Shown in pieces: positions 60,949 to 64,000 of a stretch of 64,000 bases of DNA. Below the pieces are notes generated by a model. It did no database searches. It saw only the letters and a program-made list of their open reading frames with translations, and had not been told where the DNA came from. Origin of the DNA: Alcanivorax sp. (GTDB taxonomy: Bacteria; Pseudomonadota; Gammaproteobacteria; Pseudomonadales; Alcanivoracaceae); contig NZ_CP080267.1 of the NCBI RefSeq assembly GCF_019431375.1, positions 3,338,501 to 3,402,500 on the forward strand. The letters are read 5' to 3'. How positions within the stretch are numbered: position 1 is the stretch's first letter; each line of letters starts with the position of its first letter. Position numbers and translations under genes: made by a program.

Positions 60949-61482
60949 ATGATGACGACAAAACCTACATTTCAACGAATGACTGCCGCGGATACCCGGG
61001 CCATGTGCTGGTTGCTTCAACAGCCCCAGGCTGCCCGTCGTGCCCGTATGGCCCGCATGGTATCGCGGCTCGGTGATGGCCCCTTCTATGTGGCCCTGAC
61101 GCTGCTGATCTGGTGGATGGATCGCCAGGGGGGCAGTGAATTCGCACTCACCGCCATGGCGGCTTATGCTCTGGAGGTGCCGCTGTTTGTGCTGCTTAAG
61201 CATATGATCAAGCGGCCACGGCCGGCGGATGCCTTGGAAAGCCTGTCCGCCTTTATCCAGCCGGCGGACCGTTTCAGTTTTCCCTCCGGCCACACTGCCG
61301 CTGCCTTTGTCATGGCATCCCTGCTCTGCGTGTTTTACCCGCCGGTGATGTTGCTGGCCCTGGGGCTGGCGGTAATGGTGGGGCTGTCCCGGGTGCTGCT
61401 GGGTGTGCACTACCCCAGCGATATCCTCGCTGGCGCCACGCTGGGCGTCAGCTGTGCCATGCTGGCGCTCTGGCTGGTTTAG
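60949..61482 (+). CDS. PAP2-family membrane phosphatase
   Basis: 177 residues from ATG 60949 (a second ATG follows at once). The three-part acid phosphatase motif is complete: KHMIKRPRP (K-x6-RP), PSGH and SRVLLGVHYPSD (SR-x5-H-x3-D). Several membrane spans. Such enzymes dephosphorylate undecaprenyl pyrophosphate or phospholipids such as phosphatidylglycerol phosphate. It is an insertion relative to the Pseudomonas erpA-anmK order. Confidence 0.88.
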   Translation: MMTTKPTFQRMTAADTRAMCWLLQQPQAARRARMARMVSRLGDGPFYVALTLLIWWMDRQGGSEFALTAMAAYALEVPLFVLLKHMIKRPRPADALESLSAFIQPADRFSFPSGHTAAAFVMASLLCVFYPPVMLLALGLAVMVGLSRVLLGVHYPSDILAGATLGVSCAMLALWLV

Positions 61483-61538
61483 CCCTCCTCCTCGACGATC
61501 CTCTCCCGCCCTGGCCATACGGCCGCACTTTTTCTAAA

Positions 61539-61623
61539 CCCCCGTAGGAGCGGCGCTTGAGCCGCGAATTTACTTGCGATAAAGGGCGAATGGTTCGCGG
61601 CTCAAGCGCCACTCCTACGGGGG
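61539..61623. repeat. 85-bp REP pair with perfect GTAGGAGCGGCGCTTGAGCC arms
   Basis: CCCCCGTAGGAGCGGCGCTT and its inverse AAGCGCCACTCCTACGGGGG pair over about 30 bases with one mismatch, flanking a 25-base spacer. Same REP core as at 49330. It lies between the convergent PAP2 and anmK genes and may act as a two-way terminator or nucleoid site. Confidence 0.8.
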
Positions 61624-61656
61624 TAGCGAGGTAATGAAGAGGTTGCTCGTCGCCTT

Positions 61657-62757
61657 TCAGGGCAAGGTGACCTGGCCCAGAATCGCTTCTCTGGACGCCC
61701 CGGTGACCGCCGGTGCATTCCCGCACTGTCCTTCCAGCCGTGCCCATGCCAGCCAGGCGAAGGCGGCGGCTTCCACCCAATCCGGGTGCAGGCCTTCGCT
61801 TTCCGTGCTGGTTACCGGGACGCCTAGATGATGCTGCAGCCGTGCCAGCAGGTGTCGATTATGAGCGCCGCCGCCGCAGACCAGCAGTTGTTGCGGGGCG
61901 AAATCCGCCAGCGCGTCGCTGATGCTTCGAGCGGTCAGTTCGGCCAGAGTGGCCTGAACCTGCTGGGCGTCATAGTGATCGGGCAGCCGTTGGTTCAGCC
62001 AGTCCCCGTGGAAAAGTTCGCGACCGGTGCTCTTGGGGGGCGGCAGCCGGAAGTAGGGATCATCCAGCAGTTGCTCCAGCAGTGTGCTATCCGGCGTGCC
62101 ACCGGCGGCCCAGTCACCATTGCGATCGAAGGGTTGCTGGCGGTACTGCCGGATCCACAGGTCCATCAACACATTGCCCGGGCCGGTATCGAAACCGCCC
62201 TGCAGTTTGTCGCCGTCCAGCAGGGTCACGTTGGCCATGCCGCCGATGTTGGCAATGGCGCGGCGCTGGCCGGGGCGGGCAAACAGTTGCTGGTGGAAAG
62301 GTGGCACCAGGGGCGCGCCTTGGCCACCCAGTGCCATATCCTTGTTGCGGAAGTTGCTGACCACAGGGATGCCGGTTTCCACGGCCAGGGTGTCCGGGCA
62401 GCCCAGTTGCAGGCTGAAGCCGCTTTCACCGGGCCGGTGGCGCACGGTCTGTCCGTGGCAGCCAATGGCGCGTATCTGCCGGGGTGCCAGCCCAGTTTGC
62501 TGCAGCAGTGTCTGGCAGGTCTGTGCATAGCAAAGGGCCAGTTGCCGACTGACGGTCCCGGCCCGGTCTATCTCGTTGTCGCCGGGCTGGCACAGATCCA
62601 GCACAGATTGCTGCAGAGTCCCGGGCAGGGGCTCATTGAGAGTGGCCTGCAGGGAGAAATGCCCGTCACCGATCCGGGTCAACACCGCGTCGATGCCATC
62701 CACGCTGGTGCCGGTCATCAGACCAATCAGGTAATCGCTGTGGATGTCAGAGGACAT
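61657..62757 (-). CDS. anmK: Anhydro-N-acetylmuramic acid kinase
   Basis: 366 residues. Phosphorylates anhydroMurNAc released in cell-wall recycling. ATP/metal site GLMTGTSVDGIDAVL (about 12-26), catalytic GFDTGPGNVLMD and CGGGAHNRHL. Its start overlaps the end of the M23 peptidase gene by 11 bases; the same pair is found in Pseudomonas, linking cleavage and recycling of peptidoglycan. Confidence 0.96.
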   Translation of the reverse strand: MSSDIHSDYLIGLMTGTSVDGIDAVLTRIGDGHFSLQATLNEPLPGTLQQSVLDLCQPGDNEIDRAGTVSRQLALCYAQTCQTLLQQTGLAPRQIRAIGCHGQTVRHRPGESGFSLQLGCPDTLAVETGIPVVSNFRNKDMALGGQGAPLVPPFHQQLFARPGQRRAIANIGGMANVTLLDGDKLQGGFDTGPGNVLMDLWIRQYRQQPFDRNGDWAAGGTPDSTLLEQLLDDPYFRLPPPKSTGRELFHGDWLNQRLPDHYDAQQVQATLAELTARSISDALADFAPQQLLVCGGGAHNRHLLARLQHHLGVPVTSTESEGLHPDWVEAAAFAWLAWARLEGQCGNAPAVTGASREAILGQVTLP

Positions 62758-64000
62758 CGCTGCTGGCCAGGGTTGAGGCCTCGGCGAACAGGGTCATCTG
62801 AGCCTTGAGGCGATTGGCGGCAATCAGGAACTCCGAGCGCTCATTGTCGTTGATGCCCCGCGCCTTGGGCAGTGGCACGGTCAAAGGATTGCGGTGAGCG
62901 CCATTGATGCGGAATTCGTAATGGAGATGCGGCCCGGTGGCGAGTCCGGAGGCGCCCACATAGCCAATGGTCTGGCTCTGTTTGACCCGTTTGCCTACGC
63001 GGATGCCCTTGGCGAAGCCGCGCATGTGTGCGTAGAGGGTGGTGTAGATCTGGCCGTGTTTGAGAATGATCACATTGCCGTAGCCGCCCTTTACCCCGGC
63101 AAAAATCACCTTGCCGTCACCGGCGGCCTTGATTGGGGTGCCGGACGGGGCTGCATAGTCGATGCCTTTGTGGGCACGAATACGGTTGAGAACAGGGTGT
63201 TTGCGGCTCAAGTTGAAGCGTGAGCTGATTCGGGAGAAGGCCACCGGGGTGCGGATGAATTCCTTGCGCATGGAGTCCCCCTTGATATCCAGGTATTCCA
63301 CATCGCCGGAGCGGGTTTCGTAGCGAAAGGCGGTCAGGTGGCGGTCCTGATTCCAGAACTCGGCCATCAGGATGTCTCCCTCACCCACTTTCTCGCCGTC
63401 CAGGTAGAGCTCTTCATAGATAATGCGGAAACGGTCGCCGCGGCGGATATCGAGTACGAAGTCCACGTCCCAGGCGAACAGATTGGCCAGTTGCATGGTG
63501 AGTTTGTCGCTGATTCCCGCCGCGGCGCCGGCCAGGAACAGGGAGTCGGTGATGTCGGCTTCGGCGAAGCGTGTCTGTTTCTGGTATTCCCGCTGGCTAA
63601 GGCGGGTTTCCCAGCCACCGCCCCTCAGTCGGGCGGTGAGGGTTTCCACCTTTGAGGGGTGGTATTGCACCTGGGTCAGTCTGTCGTCTTCCACAATGAC
63701 TTCCAGGGTTTCGCCGGGGCGGATCTTGGTCAGCCGTTTGAGCTTGTCATCGCTGTTGATCAAGGCAAATACCTGGCCTGCTCCCACTCCCAGCGGCTGT
63801 AGAAGCGACGACAGGCTGTCACCGGATTCTACGGTGAGGGTTTGCCATTGGGGAGCTTCAGGGGCTTGCGGTTGCGGTTCGGGTTTGCGCGCTGGCTTGG
63901 CGGGCAGGTTAATGGTTTTGGCCTGTTGGCGGGGCTGTTCCGTGGGGCTGTCTGGACGAAGAGCGATAAGGATGACGCCGCCCAGCAAGGCCATGCTCAG
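62747..64000 (-). CDS. M23-family murein endopeptidase, N-terminus outside window
   Basis: At least 417 residues; the frame is open to the right edge, so the true start is beyond it. An N-terminal membrane span (ALLGGVILIAL), a Pro/Lys-rich linker, a LysM/OapA-like domain (LTVESGDSLSSLLQPLG), a second beta domain, then the LytM/M23 zinc peptidase with HKGIDYAAPSGTPI and HLHYEF (H-x-H). This is the MepM-like type, cutting peptide cross-links during wall growth. Upstream of and coupled to anmK. Confidence 0.93.
   Translation of the reverse strand: MSMALLGGVILIALRPDSPTEQPRQQAKTINLPAKPARKPEPQPQAPEAPQWQTLTVESGDSLSSLLQPLGVGAGQVFALINSDDKLKRLTKIRPGETLEVIVEDDRLTQVQYHPSKVETLTARLRGGGWETRLSQREYQKQTRFAEADITDSLFLAGAAAGISDKLTMQLANLFAWDVDFVLDIRRGDRFRIIYEELYLDGEKVGEGDILMAEFWNQDRHLTAFRYETRSGDVEYLDIKGDSMRKEFIRTPVAFSRISSRFNLSRKHPVLNRIRAHKGIDYAAPSGTPIKAAGDGKVIFAGVKGGYGNVIILKHGQIYTTLYAHMRGFAKGIRVGKRVKQSQTIGYVGASGLATGPHLHYEFRINGAHRNPLTVPLPKARGINDNERSEFLIAANRLKAQMTLFAEASTLASSDVL

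Overview
The window is a stretch of gammaproteobacterial chromosome with an estimated G+C near 60 percent by eye. Gene order from dapB through sfsA follows the Pseudomonas aeruginosa order dapB-carAB-greA-yhbY-rlmE-ftsH-folP-glmM-tpiA-secG-tRNA-rimP-nusA-infB-rbfA-truB-rpsO-pnp-acs-panDCB-folK-pcnB-crcZ-cbrB-cbrA-cbrX-gluQ-dksA-sfsA. The block argC-DUF6776-bactofilin-erpA-anmK-M23 peptidase is also Pseudomonas-like. The protein style and gene content suggest Alcanivorax or a close relative in the Alcanivoracaceae/Oceanospirillales. This is an inference, because no rRNA is present to confirm it.

Layout. 1-1.8 kb: a small AT-richer accessory patch with a duplicated DUF6708-like membrane protein. 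1.9-25.6 kb, + strand: housekeeping genes for lysine, arginine/pyrimidine, folate and cell-wall precursor synthesis, protein quality control and the classic metY-rimP-nusA-infB-rbfA-truB-rpsO-pnp expression operon, with two tRNAs. 25.7-41.2 kb, - strand: lipoprotein, acetyl-CoA synthetase, pantothenate genes, a deoxynucleoside kinase, HPPK, poly(A) polymerase, the CbrXAB carbon/nitrogen regulatory system, GluQRS and an extended DksA. 41.4-49.3 kb: aminotransferase, SfsA, a PfkB kinase/Rieske/SrkA operon, PBP1b, a TPR lipoprotein and YbaK. 49.5-56.3 kb, - strand: HemL, a secreted metalloprotease with its lipoprotein partner, ThiE/ThiD and HemJ. 56.4-64 kb: ClC channel, ArgC cluster, ErpA, a PAP2 phosphatase, AnmK and an envelope M23 peptidase cut by the window edge.

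The most interesting area is 33.7-38.8 kb. The cbrB-pcnB gap holds an apparently unlabelled CrcZ-type small RNA: CA-rich AAnAAnAA clusters, a UUCG-capped terminator and an upstream TGTTAC-N16-GTAACA palindrome resembling the CbrB activator site. The adjacent CbrB lacks the GAFTGA loop needed to contact sigma-54, and I find no good sigma-54 promoter between the palindrome and the RNA. This suggests a rewired version of the CbrAB-CrcZ-Hfq/Crc catabolite repression circuit. The same - strand region (28-40 kb) carries a family of about 150-170 bp intergenic elements whose inverted arms are imperfect 7-bp repeats. DksA carries a 257-residue Lys/Ala-rich, histone H1-like N-terminal extension. cbrA and mrcB both carry apparent frameshifts, which may be real lesions or sequence errors.
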